From assembly GCF_000420625.1 (NCBI RefSeq), contig NZ_ATVH01000011.1, forward strand, positions 434,001-498,000: 64,000 nucleotides of DNA, read 5' to 3'. Positions 35,550-44,044 of the stretch are shown here, in pieces. Below the pieces are notes generated by a model, which saw nothing but the letters and a program-made list of their open reading frames with translations, ran no database searches and was not told the origin of the DNA. This DNA comes from Fodinicurvata sediminis DSM 21159. Its GTDB lineage: Bacteria; Pseudomonadota; Alphaproteobacteria; Kiloniellales; DSM-21159. The translations under genes and the position numbers were made by a program. Each line of letters begins with the position of its first letter. Within the stretch, counting starts at the first letter, position 1.

Positions 35550-35924
35550 TCACTCAACAGCGATCAGGGCGGCTGCTACAAGCCGCCCTTCAGCTTGCAG
35601 GACGTTATAGGTTCGCGAGGCAGCACCTGTATCCATAGGCTCGACGGCCACTCCTCTTTCCTTCAACGCGGCCCGGAAATCACCTGTGATCATGACGGGT
35701 TTCCGGCCGAGCCCCAGTAGAAGCAGTTCCACCTCAGAACGGCCAGCAACGCTTTCGAGGCTTTCAACCGTCAACGCATCACTGGAAGAGACCGCCCATG
35801 AGAGGGTTTGATCCGGCAGCACTAGGATCGAACCTTCGTAACGATGGCCAGAGACACGGAAGCCCATGTCGCCATATGATTCGATCACTTGGCGTCCCTG
35901 TGGAACAAGCGGCGTAATATCCAT
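35550..35924 (-). CDS. Mth938-like domain protein (DUF498)
   Basis: This 124-aa protein has the Mth938 fold features: YGDMGFRVSGHRYEGSILVL, then ELLLLGLGRKPVMITGDFRA and RTYNVLQAEGRLVAAALIAV. Mammalian homologues (NDUFAF3) assist complex I assembly. It lies 25 bases after secF in the yajC-secD-secF-Mth938 block that is common in Alphaproteobacteria. Confidence 0.9.
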   Translation of the reverse strand: MDITPLVPQGRQVIESYGDMGFRVSGHRYEGSILVLPDQTLSWAVSSSDALTVESLESVAGRSEVELLLLGLGRKPVMITGDFRAALKERGVAVEPMDTGAASRTYNVLQAEGRLVAAALIAVE

Positions 35925-35949
35925 GTCATGGCTCCTCTTTACGGAGGAT

Positions 35950-36906
35950 TCAGACCTGCGGCACGCCGTCCTGGGCCTTCGAGCGGTCTTCTTCTTCCTG
36001 CTTCTCGACAGGCTCGCTCTTCACGCCCATGTAGTAAAGCAGTGGCACGGCAACCCCGACACTCGAGAATGTGCCGATTACAATGCCCCAGATCAGGCCT
36101 GCCGTGAATCCGCGAATCACTTCACCGCCAAAGAAGTAGAGCGAGAACAGGGCCAACAGGGTTGTCAGCGAAGTCATCAAGGTTCTGGACAGCGTATCGT
36201 TCAAGGCCTTGTTGAGAACCTCGCTGATCGGCAGCTTCTTGTACTTTCTCGCCGATTCCCTGACGCGGTCGAAAATAACGACGGTATCGTTGATTGAATA
36301 ACCGGCAATGGTAAGCACTGCGGCCAGGGTCGCCAGATTGAATTCAATCTGCGTAACGGTGAAAAAGCCGATCGTCGCAATCACGTCATGCACCAATGCC
36401 AGCAGAGCTGCCGCAGCAAACTGCCACTCGAAACGAAACCAGACGTATACCGCGATCCCCAGCAAGGCCAAAAGGGTTGCAAGCGTTCCAGCTTCACGGA
36501 GTTCTGCCCCAACCTTCGGGCCGACAAATTCAGTGCGTCGGTAATTGACGACCACATCATCGATTTCAGACTTCACTCTCTCGATGGCTTCCTGCTGCGC
36601 TTCCGCATCTCCGTCCTGCCGCTGGATATTGATCAGGATATCATTGGGGGCCCCAAATTCCTGCAGCGTCACTTCGCCTAGATCCAGAGCTCCGAGACGT
36701 GAGCGCAATTCCGGTAGATCCGCAGGACCGTCGGTTTCGATCTCGATCAAGGTCCCGCCCCTGAAATCGATACCGAAGTTCAGTCCAATCGCGGCAAAGC
36801 AAATGATCGATCCGGTCATGATCAAGGCCGCAACCGCCAACGTCACGCGGCGGGCGTTGAGAAACTTGATGCGCGAATTTTCGGGAAAGAAGCGTATGAG
36901 GGCCAT
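35950..36906 (-). CDS. secF: Protein translocase subunit SecF
   Basis: This 318-aa inner-membrane protein has six transmembrane helices and the family's NFGIDFRGGTLIEIETDGPA near the N-terminus and TVVIFDRVRESARKYKKLPI plus NKALNDTLSRTLMTSLTTLL in the membrane domain. With SecD it uses the proton motive force to complete protein export. It starts 16 bases after secD. Confidence 0.97.
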   Translation of the reverse strand: MALIRFFPENSRIKFLNARRVTLAVAALIMTGSIICFAAIGLNFGIDFRGGTLIEIETDGPADLPELRSRLGALDLGEVTLQEFGAPNDILINIQRQDGDAEAQQEAIERVKSEIDDVVVNYRRTEFVGPKVGAELREAGTLATLLALLGIAVYVWFRFEWQFAAAALLALVHDVIATIGFFTVTQIEFNLATLAAVLTIAGYSINDTVVIFDRVRESARKYKKLPISEVLNKALNDTLSRTLMTSLTTLLALFSLYFFGGEVIRGFTAGLIWGIVIGTFSSVGVAVPLLYYMGVKSEPVEKQEEEDRSKAQDGVPQV

Positions 36907-36922
36907 TAAGAATATCGCTCTA

Positions 36923-38488
36923 TCAGATTGGCAGCTGCTTGGGACGGCGACTGCGCAGCCAGCCCACGATTATGGCACGGGTCACCATGATGGCTGTGAA
37001 CATCGAAGTTACAAGACCGATCGCGAGCGTGATGGCAAACCCCTTGATTGGGCCGGTTCCGAAAACGAACAGCAATACAGCAGCAATCAGAGTGGTTACA
37101 TTACCGTCAATGATGGCCGATAGCGCTTGTCGGTACCCTGTATCGATTGCTGAGACGGGTCCGCGGCCATTGCGAACCTCTTCTCGAATGCGTTCGAAGA
37201 TAAGCACGTTCGCGTCAACGGCCATGCCAATGGTCAAAACGATACCTGCAATACCGGGAAGCGTCAGGGTCGCCTGAAGTCCCGAGAGAACAGCCACGAT
37301 CAGCACAATGTTGGTGGTCAAGGCGACAGAGGCCATGACCCCGAACAACCCATAGACAGCCATGATGAATATCACCCCCCCAACCAGACCGAGGATGGAA
37401 GCAATCTCACCCGCACGGATCGAATCCGCACCGAGCCCTGGGCCAATCGATCTTTCCTCGATCACGGTCAGTTCGGCGGGCAAGGCACCAGCCCTCAGAA
37501 GAAGCGCCAAATCCTGGACTTCCTGGGTACTGAAATCGCCGCTGATGACACCACGCCCCCCCGTGATCGGTTCACGGATGACCGGTGCGCTTATGACTTT
37601 CTCGTCAAGGACGATGGCAAAGGGGTTTCCGACATTCTCACGGGTCACATCGGCAAAACGCTGTGCTCCGACAGAATCGAACGAGAAGGAAACAACAGGC
37701 TGGCCTTCCTGGAACGTTGCCTGTGCATCCGTCAGGTTGTCGCCGCTCACCATCACGCGTCGGCGAATAACGTACTCAAAGGGCTCACCATCCGGCCCCA
37801 ACTCTTCCGAGGGCAGCACCTGAGAACCAGCCGGAATACTGTCGGAATTAGCTGAAGCATCCGTATCGACCAGATGGAAGGTCAGCTTTGCCGTACGCCC
37901 GAGAATATCCTTGATCCGCTCTGGGTTATCCACACCCGGCAGTTGAACCAGAATGCGATCTTCACCTTGCTGCTGAATCGCCGGCTCACGCGTGCCGGTT
38001 TCGTCGATGCGACGACGAACGATCTCGATCGATTGCTGTACGATGTTGGTCTGTCTCTGAGCCCTGGCCTGGTCCGTCAGGGAAATGCGCGCCTCGCCAT
38101 CTCCACTGATCGACAGATTTGCATTCCCGAGGTAGTCGGAAAGCACTTGCCTTGCCGCATCAGCCTGTTCGGGATCGGTCAGGTTGAATGTGACTTCATC
38201 GCCTCGTACGGCCAGGTCGGTATACCCGATACGATCACTTCTCAGTTCGGAGCGAACCGTATCCTGCAAGCCTTCCAGCTGCTCCTCGAAGACGGACTCG
38301 ATATCGACCTCGAGCAAAAGGTGCGAGCCGCCCTGCAGGTCTAGCCCCAAATTGATCTGCTCATTGGGCACCCAGTCAGGCAGGCTATCCAATACCTGGC
38401 GTGAAAGGACATTTGGCAGGGCGAAGACGACACCCAGTATCAGCACGGCAACAACGAAAAAGAGCTGCCAGCGCGAAAAATGGACCAT
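36923..38488 (-). CDS. secD: Protein translocase subunit SecD
   Basis: This 521-aa protein has one N-terminal helix, periplasmic domains (NLGLDLQGGSHLLLEVD, then SIEIVRRRIDETGTREPAIQ and DRILVQLPGV), and a five-helix C-terminal membrane domain with GMAVDANVLIFERIREEVRN. It partners SecF, encoded next. The gene follows yajC by 60 bases. Confidence 0.97.
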   Translation of the reverse strand: MVHFSRWQLFFVVAVLILGVVFALPNVLSRQVLDSLPDWVPNEQINLGLDLQGGSHLLLEVDIESVFEEQLEGLQDTVRSELRSDRIGYTDLAVRGDEVTFNLTDPEQADAARQVLSDYLGNANLSISGDGEARISLTDQARAQRQTNIVQQSIEIVRRRIDETGTREPAIQQQGEDRILVQLPGVDNPERIKDILGRTAKLTFHLVDTDASANSDSIPAGSQVLPSEELGPDGEPFEYVIRRRVMVSGDNLTDAQATFQEGQPVVSFSFDSVGAQRFADVTRENVGNPFAIVLDEKVISAPVIREPITGGRGVISGDFSTQEVQDLALLLRAGALPAELTVIEERSIGPGLGADSIRAGEIASILGLVGGVIFIMAVYGLFGVMASVALTTNIVLIVAVLSGLQATLTLPGIAGIVLTIGMAVDANVLIFERIREEVRNGRGPVSAIDTGYRQALSAIIDGNVTTLIAAVLLFVFGTGPIKGFAITLAIGLVTSMFTAIMVTRAIIVGWLRSRRPKQLPI

Positions 38489-38548
38489 GGTTCAGGCGCT
38501 TTCGAGGACGGCTAACACGGTGAGGCTATACAGGCAGCGATCAGCCAC

Positions 38549-39004
38549 CTACTGTTTTTCGTCGGATTTCGTCTCTTCTGCTTGCTCTTCAGTCTCTGCT
38601 TCAGAAGAGTCGTCTTGCGGTTCCGACTTGCGGCTCTGGGACTGTTTTCCGCGACCGCCCTTTTCCTTGGAGGAACTTCGGATGGGTGCACCCTTCTCAA
38701 TCACCTCAGTAATGGTCTGACGCATGACCTGAACACGCGTTCCAGGGGCAATTTCAACCTCAACCTCGGAATCGCTGGTCACCTTGATGATCTGTCCGAC
38801 AATGCCCCCTGAAGTGACAATCCTGTCACCGCGTTCCAGGGACTGGATCATCTCTCGATGCTGCTTCATCTTCTTCTGTTGCGGTCGAATCAAAAGAAAA
38901 TAGAAGATGACGAAGATCAGGATGAACGGCAGGACGGACATCAGGAGATTTCCGCCATCGGCTGCGGCACCCTGTGCATAGGCCGGGGAAACGAACATGC
39001 TCAC
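38549..39004 (-). CDS. yajC: Preprotein translocase subunit YajC
   Basis: This 151-aa protein has a single helix MSVLPFILIFVIFYFLLIRP followed by QQKKMKQHREMIQSLERGD and the soluble domain RIVTSGGIVGQIIKVTSDSE, the family hallmark. A charged Ser/Glu/Lys tail of about 50 residues extends beyond usual YajC. It heads the leftward Sec accessory operon. Confidence 0.95.
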   Translation of the reverse strand: MSMFVSPAYAQGAAADGGNLLMSVLPFILIFVIFYFLLIRPQQKKMKQHREMIQSLERGDRIVTSGGIVGQIIKVTSDSEVEVEIAPGTRVQVMRQTITEVIEKGAPIRSSSKEKGGRGKQSQSRKSEPQDDSSEAETEEQAEETKSDEKQ

Positions 39005-39183
39005 TCCTAAGAATTGGCTTCCAGGGCCGGAATCGAAATATCGAGGCCCACGCGAATGGGCGGACTATAGCCGTGAACACGCGAAATGCAATGATAGCCG
39101 GAAATTGCTGCCAACAAACAGATATCCGGCAGCAATCACCGTTGTAATGCTGACCATTTGCACGGGTTTTCTAAAGGCACCGT

Positions 39184-39642
39184 TCAGCCTCTGGCGGAAA
39201 AATGCTCCGGGGCAGACCAGTAACGTAGCAGGCGGGACAATGTATCCCCCGCAGAATTCAATTCATCTGCGCTCAAACCCGTCTCCTGCATGTCCGAAGC
39301 ATGCTTCTCGAAAAGCTTGTCCAGATGCTTGAAGATCGCCATCCCCCTGTCACTGACACGAACATGGGTTGAGCGCCTGTCATGCGGGGAACGTTCCTGG
39401 ACCAGATAACCGTTCTCGACCAGTTTCTTGACGTTGTAGGAAACGTTCGAGCCCAGATAATACCCACGTTGAGTGAGTTCTCCGACAGTCACTTCGCCTT
39501 CACCGATATTGAAGATAATCAAAGCCTGAACATTATTGAGATCTCGGATTCCTTCGCGCTCGATCTCAGCCTTGACCAGCTCGAGACACTGCCGGTGCAG
39601 CCGTTCAATCATGCGGATCATGTCAAGATACGCAGCTTTCAC
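39184..39642 (-). CDS. MarR-family regulator, LdtR-like
   Basis: This 152-aa winged-helix protein closely follows the alphaproteobacterial LdtR/PetP pattern: YDMI-type start with IERLHRQCLELVKAEIEREG, then INNVQALIIFNIGEGEVTVG-like text (here LNNVQALIIFNIGE) and RGYYLGSNVSYNVKKLVENG. LdtR controls cell-wall and stress genes in Rhizobiales. Start is GTG with AGGAG seven bases upstream. A TTGATCAA palindrome lies just upstream (39660-39667). Confidence 0.85.
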   Translation of the reverse strand: MKAAYLDMIRMIERLHRQCLELVKAEIEREGIRDLNNVQALIIFNIGEGEVTVGELTQRGYYLGSNVSYNVKKLVENGYLVQERSPHDRRSTHVRVSDRGMAIFKHLDKLFEKHASDMQETGLSADELNSAGDTLSRLLRYWSAPEHFSARG

Positions 39643-39886
39643 AGGGGGATCTCCTAGTTATTGATCAAACGTCCCTACCTAGGCGCTTGATGCGTTATCG
39701 TGCTGTCTAAGTTAATGGCAAATCCTGCAGTGAATCTCACGTTTCGTACAGAATTTAAAGCACAAATACTCCGCAGGACAATCTGTTTCGGGCTTTATGT
39801 TGGCTCTGTCCCCTGGACTCTGGAATACAGGTACCCTTGTGCCTCGCCTTGAAGAATGGCCCCAGGACAAGGCTGCGCTACGCCGA

Positions 39887-40960
39887 TCAATCAAAGGCAA
39901 GCTCATCCTCACCCAAGGGACGAAAATGAGCCTGCACCATCTCCTGAGTGACCTCGGTCAGGTCGGCCGGCACCCACTTGGGGGCATGATCCTTGTCAAC
40001 CAGAACCGCACGAATACCCTCATAGAAGTCATGTCCCGCCATGCATGCTTGGCTCATGCGATATTCCATACGCATGCAGGAGTCAAAATCCAGGTTCGCC
40101 GCACGCCTAAGCTCCTCAAAACTGATTATTAGGGATGTCGGCGAGCGCTTTTGCAGTGTATCGAAATGCTCATTGGCCCAGTCCGAGTTGTCTTCCCGGA
40201 GAGAGTCCATGACAGCCCCGACACTTTCCTGGCCGAAGTGTCGTTCAATCTCCCTGTGATCTCCTGCTAGTGTAGAGTCACCCGGTACATCCGAATGTCG
40301 CACGAGGACTTCGGCCACCTGAGCGTCCCAGGTCCAGGGTTCGTCCTCGACGATATCCAGCGCGGATAGCTGGTGGACCACCTCTTCCAGGCGGTCTGAC
40401 GGAATGTAATGTGTCGCCAGTTCTGTATGAAGTGCATCTGCGGCATCCAGCCGGGCGCCCGTCAAGGCGAGATACAGGCCGACAGGTTCTTGCAGCCGTG
40501 AAAGGAAGTAGGAACCTCCAACATCGGGAAAGAAGCCGATTGCCGTTTCCGGCATGGCCATGAGCGTCTTTTCCGTTGCAATGCGGTAACGCCCATGGAT
40601 GGAGACCCCCATGCCACCGCCCATCGTGATCCCGTCAAGCAAAGCGACGAACGGTTTTGGATAGTGTTTGATTGTCCGGTTGAGGCTGTACTCCTGATGG
40701 AAGAATCGTTGCGTAAGATCACTTCCCTCGCGGCCAGCATCATAGACCGCGCGCACATCACCCCCTGCACAGAACGCCTTGGGGCCAGTGCCCCGTATTA
40801 CGACAGCCTGCACAACTGAATCTTCACGCCATTCCTCAAGCTTGGCATGCAGAGCCTCGATCATTCCCAAGGTCAAGGCATTCAGGGCCTTTGGCCGATC
40901 CAGTGTAACCATGCCAATTCTGCCCTGCTGCTCGAAGAGAATATTCGGGTCCTCGGCCAT
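39887..40960 (-). CDS. 3-hydroxyisobutyryl-CoA hydrolase (enoyl-CoA hydratase family)
   Basis: This 357-aa crotonase-fold protein contains VVIRGTGPKAFCAGGDVRAV, LDGITMGGGMGVSIHGRYRI and MPETAIGFFPDVGGSYFLSR, diagnostic of the valine-degradation hydrolase rather than enoyl hydratases. It releases 3-hydroxyisobutyrate from its CoA ester. The ATG at 40960 has GGA upstream; the longer frame to 41035 lacks a ribosome binding site. Confidence 0.93.
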   Translation of the reverse strand: MAEDPNILFEQQGRIGMVTLDRPKALNALTLGMIEALHAKLEEWREDSVVQAVVIRGTGPKAFCAGGDVRAVYDAGREGSDLTQRFFHQEYSLNRTIKHYPKPFVALLDGITMGGGMGVSIHGRYRIATEKTLMAMPETAIGFFPDVGGSYFLSRLQEPVGLYLALTGARLDAADALHTELATHYIPSDRLEEVVHQLSALDIVEDEPWTWDAQVAEVLVRHSDVPGDSTLAGDHREIERHFGQESVGAVMDSLREDNSDWANEHFDTLQKRSPTSLIISFEELRRAANLDFDSCMRMEYRMSQACMAGHDFYEGIRAVLVDKDHAPKWVPADLTEVTQEMVQAHFRPLGEDELAFD

Positions 40961-41340
40961 ATAGCTGTTTCCTGAATTCTGTTGAGGCCTGAAAAGCGAG
41001 AAGCGCAGATAACGCCCCGCAGTGAGAGCCGTCAAACCCCTTCTTCTCTATGGTAAAAGGCCATGAGATTAATTTTGTCAAATTCCATGCAGAGAAATAC
41101 AGATTAGTAAATTTTTGACAAATCGCCTCTGAAAGCCCCACAGATAAATCCTTTCTGAATTCCCCTCGCAATTGAATCAGTAACCCTTCAAAAACTCTCA
41201 AGAGGAAATATTTTCAGCATCTGTACATATTCAAAATATACGTTGTACAGGCCTCTCTCTTTCTGTGAACTTGCCGTAACAGTCATAAAGAATGCAGACT
41301 ACTCAGAAATGGGCATATCTATTCAGGGCGGACCTCTTGC
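40961..41340. other. 380-base intergenic region
   Basis: No gene is supported here. The region is AT-rich compared with its surroundings and holds an inverted repeat, CTGTACA (41221-41227) and TGTACAG (41244-41250), separated by an AT-rich 16-base centre. It probably contains divergent promoters for the hydrolase and the PAS-like gene, but I could not fix -35/-10 elements with confidence. Confidence 0.5.
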
Positions 41341-42330
41341 ATGAACGTACATTATCCCTCGAGGGACAGCGCTCCCTCTCAAGCAGACGGAATTCATCAA
41401 TGCACTTGGTGGATTGATGATGAGGCCAACTGGCGCCTGGTCACGGCTGACAGCGATCTCCCCTATCTTCGCGACCCTGTAAACCAAGATTCAGAAGCAC
41501 TTCACTTCCTGTACAGCTGGCTTGGGATGATCCGCGTCGACAAGCAGCCACAGGCCCTGACCATAGAATGGGATATCCAGACCGTTCAGCCGGACAGCCT
41601 CTCGGCGGCGAAAACCTACCTGGAAACACTTCATGATCAGCAACAGTCGATAGACGAGATCGTGCTCCACTACTGCTATGGCGGCTGGTGCCGAGAGGTA
41701 TTCGCGGTCCCGTCACATGCCTTGGCCCGACTGGAGCAGACCGAAGCCTACCGCAACGTAACCCCTTTCGAAGGGCCAACGATTCATCCGATCGAGCTTC
41801 AGACTCTTGACAGGGAGCAACTCCAGGAACCGATCCGAAACTCACTGGATTTATGGGACGAGGGGCTTCCTTGCCCGCGCGGAGAAGCGCTGTCTTCCTT
41901 CTTCCAACGTTCCGATCTGGTTGGGCGCATGGTTGTCTATAAACGCGACAGCTCAAGAAACCTGGTCTACGAGCACATTGGCGAGGACTCGCTCTTTGCA
42001 AAGGCTTACGGTCATGGACAGACTTCGCAATTGATCGGCCAAAACTGCGCCTTCGATCCGGATCATCCGACCTCGGGGAATCCCATCTGCGAAGCCTACG
42101 AAGCGGTCCTTTCCTCCTGTAAGCCCCGTTATGACAAGCTTCGAACTCTCTATTCCCGTAATGAGGCGCGTTATTGGATCAGCTGTGAACGCCTCCTCCT
42201 GCCTTTCACCCTCGCAGGAGGTGACCAATACCTGTTGGCAATTTGCTGCCCTCTTGAAATGACGGCCATTCCGACCTTCCAAGATAATGGCAGCAGTAAA
42301 ACGGATCACTCCAGCTCACGTACAGCTTGA
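41341..42330 (+). CDS. PAS-like sensory protein of unknown role
   Basis: In this 329-aa protein residues 190-310 resemble the alphaproteobacterial PAS_5 type: RSDLVGRMVVYKRDSSRNLV, then VYEHIGEDSLFAKAYGHGQT and LLLPFTLAGGDQYLLAICCP. Residues 20-140 may be a second, degenerate PAS domain. No transmitter, HTH or GGDEF domain follows, so it is a stand-alone sensor module. The ribosome binding site is weak. Function unknown. Confidence 0.6.
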   Translation: MNVHYPSRDSAPSQADGIHQCTWWIDDEANWRLVTADSDLPYLRDPVNQDSEALHFLYSWLGMIRVDKQPQALTIEWDIQTVQPDSLSAAKTYLETLHDQQQSIDEIVLHYCYGGWCREVFAVPSHALARLEQTEAYRNVTPFEGPTIHPIELQTLDREQLQEPIRNSLDLWDEGLPCPRGEALSSFFQRSDLVGRMVVYKRDSSRNLVYEHIGEDSLFAKAYGHGQTSQLIGQNCAFDPDHPTSGNPICEAYEAVLSSCKPRYDKLRTLYSRNEARYWISCERLLLPFTLAGGDQYLLAICCPLEMTAIPTFQDNGSSKTDHSSSRTA

Positions 42331-42360
42331 CAAAACGGTGTCTTTCGACACTTTTGATGA

Positions 42361-42414
42361 CGCGCCGATTTGATCACACAGCTTGCGGGCGCACAAAAAA
42401 TTCGGCTAAAGCGG
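42361..42414 (+). ncRNA. SAM-II-type riboswitch aptamer, first copy
   Basis: The P1 stem is GCGCC (42362-42366) with GGCGC (42388-42392). The loop carries GATTTGA (42367-42373) and GCTTGC (42381-42386), and the 3' part carries GGCTAAAGCG (42404-42413) after an A-rich linker. These are the conserved pieces of the SAM-II/SAM-V pseudoknot family, which binds S-adenosylmethionine upstream of methionine genes. An intrinsic terminator starts 5 bases later, so transcriptional control of metY is likely. Confidence 0.82.
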
Positions 42415-42418
42415 AAGG

Positions 42419-42448
42419 AACGCTCCGGCTTTGGCTGGAGCGTTTTTT
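42419..42448 (+). terminator. Intrinsic terminator of the metY leader
   Basis: AACGCTCC and GGAGCGTT form an 8-bp stem with a 10-base loop, followed by TTTTTT. It lies between the two aptamers and upstream of metY, as expected for ligand-controlled termination. Confidence 0.85.
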
Positions 42449-42476
42449 GCTTTAAGGTCTGGCTGACCAATCAGCT

Positions 42477-42527
42477 CCCGGCGATTTGAGGGCAGCTTGC
42501 TCCGGGTCATCAATTGGCTAAAGCGTC
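42477..42527 (+). ncRNA. SAM-II/SAM-V-type riboswitch aptamer, second copy
   Basis: The same signature is repeated: P1 CCCGG (42477-42481) with CCGGG (42502-42506), GATTTGA (42483-42489), GCTTGC (42495-42500) and GGCTAAAGCG (42516-42525). P1 differs in sequence from the first copy but keeps pairing. It lies about 65 bases before the metY start. CTCCCTC (42538-42544) could pair with GAGGG (42579-42583) near the start, suggesting translational control; this is inference. Confidence 0.65.
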
Positions 42528-42591
42528 AAAGACGTAGCTCCCTCCCCAGGTCATCGGCCCGGGACAACACAAACCATAGAGGGCGTTTTAC

Positions 42592-43899
42592 ATGAGCACG
42601 ACATCGCACAACCCCGAAACCATAGTCCTGCATAGTGGATACAGAGCAGATCCGGCCACAGGCTCGGTCGCCGTACCCATCTATCAGACGACTTCCTATC
42701 AATTTGAGGACACAGCGCACGCGGAAAGCCTCTTTGCGCTGCAACAGCTGGGAAACATCTACAGCCGCATCATGAACCCCACTTGTGATGTCCTGGAAAA
42801 GCGCGTCGCGGCGCTTGAAGGCGGAGCTGCCGCCCTTGCCCTTGCCTCCGGACAATCGGCTTCCGCCTATTCAATCCAGAACATCGCGCAGGCCGGCGAC
42901 AATATTGTAAGTTCAACTGATCTATATGGCGGGACCTGGAACCTATTTGCAAACACCCTGCCGCAGCAAGGCATTGAAGTCCGCTTTGTAGATCCCTCGG
43001 ATCCCGAGAATTTCCGGCGGGCCACGGACTCTAAGACTCGCGCCTATTACGCTGAAACCCTGCCGAACCCCAAGCTTGAAGTCTTCCCCATTTCGGAGGT
43101 GGGTGCCATCGGCCAGGACCTTGGCGTCCCCCTTATCATGGACAATACGGCAGCGCCTGTTCTCTGCCGTCCCCTGGAACAGGGGGCCCATATTGTTGTC
43201 TATTCGGCAACGAAATACCTGGGAGGACATGGCACCACCATCGGCGGTCTGATCGTGGATGGCGGCAACTTCGATTGGGAGAAGCATGCCGAACGCTTCC
43301 CACTGCTAAACCAGCCGGACCCCAGCTATCACGATGCTGTCTGGACGGAAGCTGCCAAGCCGCTGGGGCCGATTGCTTATATTCTGAAAGCGCGCGTCAC
43401 TTTGCTGCGAGATCTTGGCGCTGCCATGAGCCCCTTCAGTGCATTCCAGTTGATTCAGGGACTTGAAACCCTGCCGCTGCGCATGCGTGAACACTGTCGT
43501 AACGCCGCCGAAGTCGCACAGTTCCTGCAGGATCGCAGTGAAGTGGCACGGGTTATCTACCCGACCATCAATGATGATGCAGACAAACGCGCGCGGGCCG
43601 ACAAGTATCTTCAGGGTGGCAAGGGCGGCCTTGTAGGTTTCGAGCTCAAGGGCGGGACCGAAGCGGGTCGTCGCTTTATCGACTCCCTTCAGCTTTTCTA
43701 TCACGTCGCAAACATCGGCGACGCACGCAGCTTGGCCATACATCCGGCCACGACCACACATTCCCAGCTAAGCGAGGAAGACCAGTATCGCTCCGGCGTG
43801 ACACCAGGCTATGTAAGGCTTTCGATTGGCATCGAGCATATTGATGACATTCTGGCTGACCTGGATCGCAGCCTGAACGAAGCCGGCAAGGCAGGCTGA
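42592..43899 (+). CDS. metY: O-acetylhomoserine sulfhydrylase
   Basis: This 435-aa PLP enzyme makes homocysteine from O-acetylhomoserine and sulfide. The N-terminus has ETIVLHSGYRADPATGSVAV and PIYQTTSYQFEDTAHAESLF; the PLP lysine lies in VYSATKYLGGHGTTIGGL. The C-terminus ends with ATTTHSQLSEEDQYRSGVTP and a final IGIEHIDDILADLD. The tandem SAM-type aptamers upstream indicate repression by S-adenosylmethionine. A terminator follows. Confidence 0.95.
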   Translation: MSTTSHNPETIVLHSGYRADPATGSVAVPIYQTTSYQFEDTAHAESLFALQQLGNIYSRIMNPTCDVLEKRVAALEGGAAALALASGQSASAYSIQNIAQAGDNIVSSTDLYGGTWNLFANTLPQQGIEVRFVDPSDPENFRRATDSKTRAYYAETLPNPKLEVFPISEVGAIGQDLGVPLIMDNTAAPVLCRPLEQGAHIVVYSATKYLGGHGTTIGGLIVDGGNFDWEKHAERFPLLNQPDPSYHDAVWTEAAKPLGPIAYILKARVTLLRDLGAAMSPFSAFQLIQGLETLPLRMREHCRNAAEVAQFLQDRSEVARVIYPTINDDADKRARADKYLQGGKGGLVGFELKGGTEAGRRFIDSLQLFYHVANIGDARSLAIHPATTTHSQLSEEDQYRSGVTPGYVRLSIGIEHIDDILADLDRSLNEAGKAG

Positions 43900-43927
43900 C
43901 GAACCTGCAGGGAGCCGCAGACTGGAT

Positions 43928-43962
43928 CAGGGGCAGGCCAAGCGTGCCTGCCCCTGTTCTTG
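43928..43962 (+). terminator. Intrinsic terminator after metY
   Basis: CAGGGGCAGGC and GCCTGCCCCTG form an 11-bp stem with a 7-base loop, followed by TTCTTG. The T run is weak but the stem is strong. Confidence 0.75.
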
Positions 43963-44044
43963 CGTCATGGCAGCTGAGACTGGCCGGTGCTTGTTGACGA
44001 TCGGCCTTGGAATTAGACTGCCTGAAACAATTTCGGAAAGATCG

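Noticed and set aside
35567-35588. GGGCGGCT/AGCCGCCC hairpin as a terminator
   Set aside because: It lies inside the coding end of the Mth938-like gene and no T run follows on either strand.
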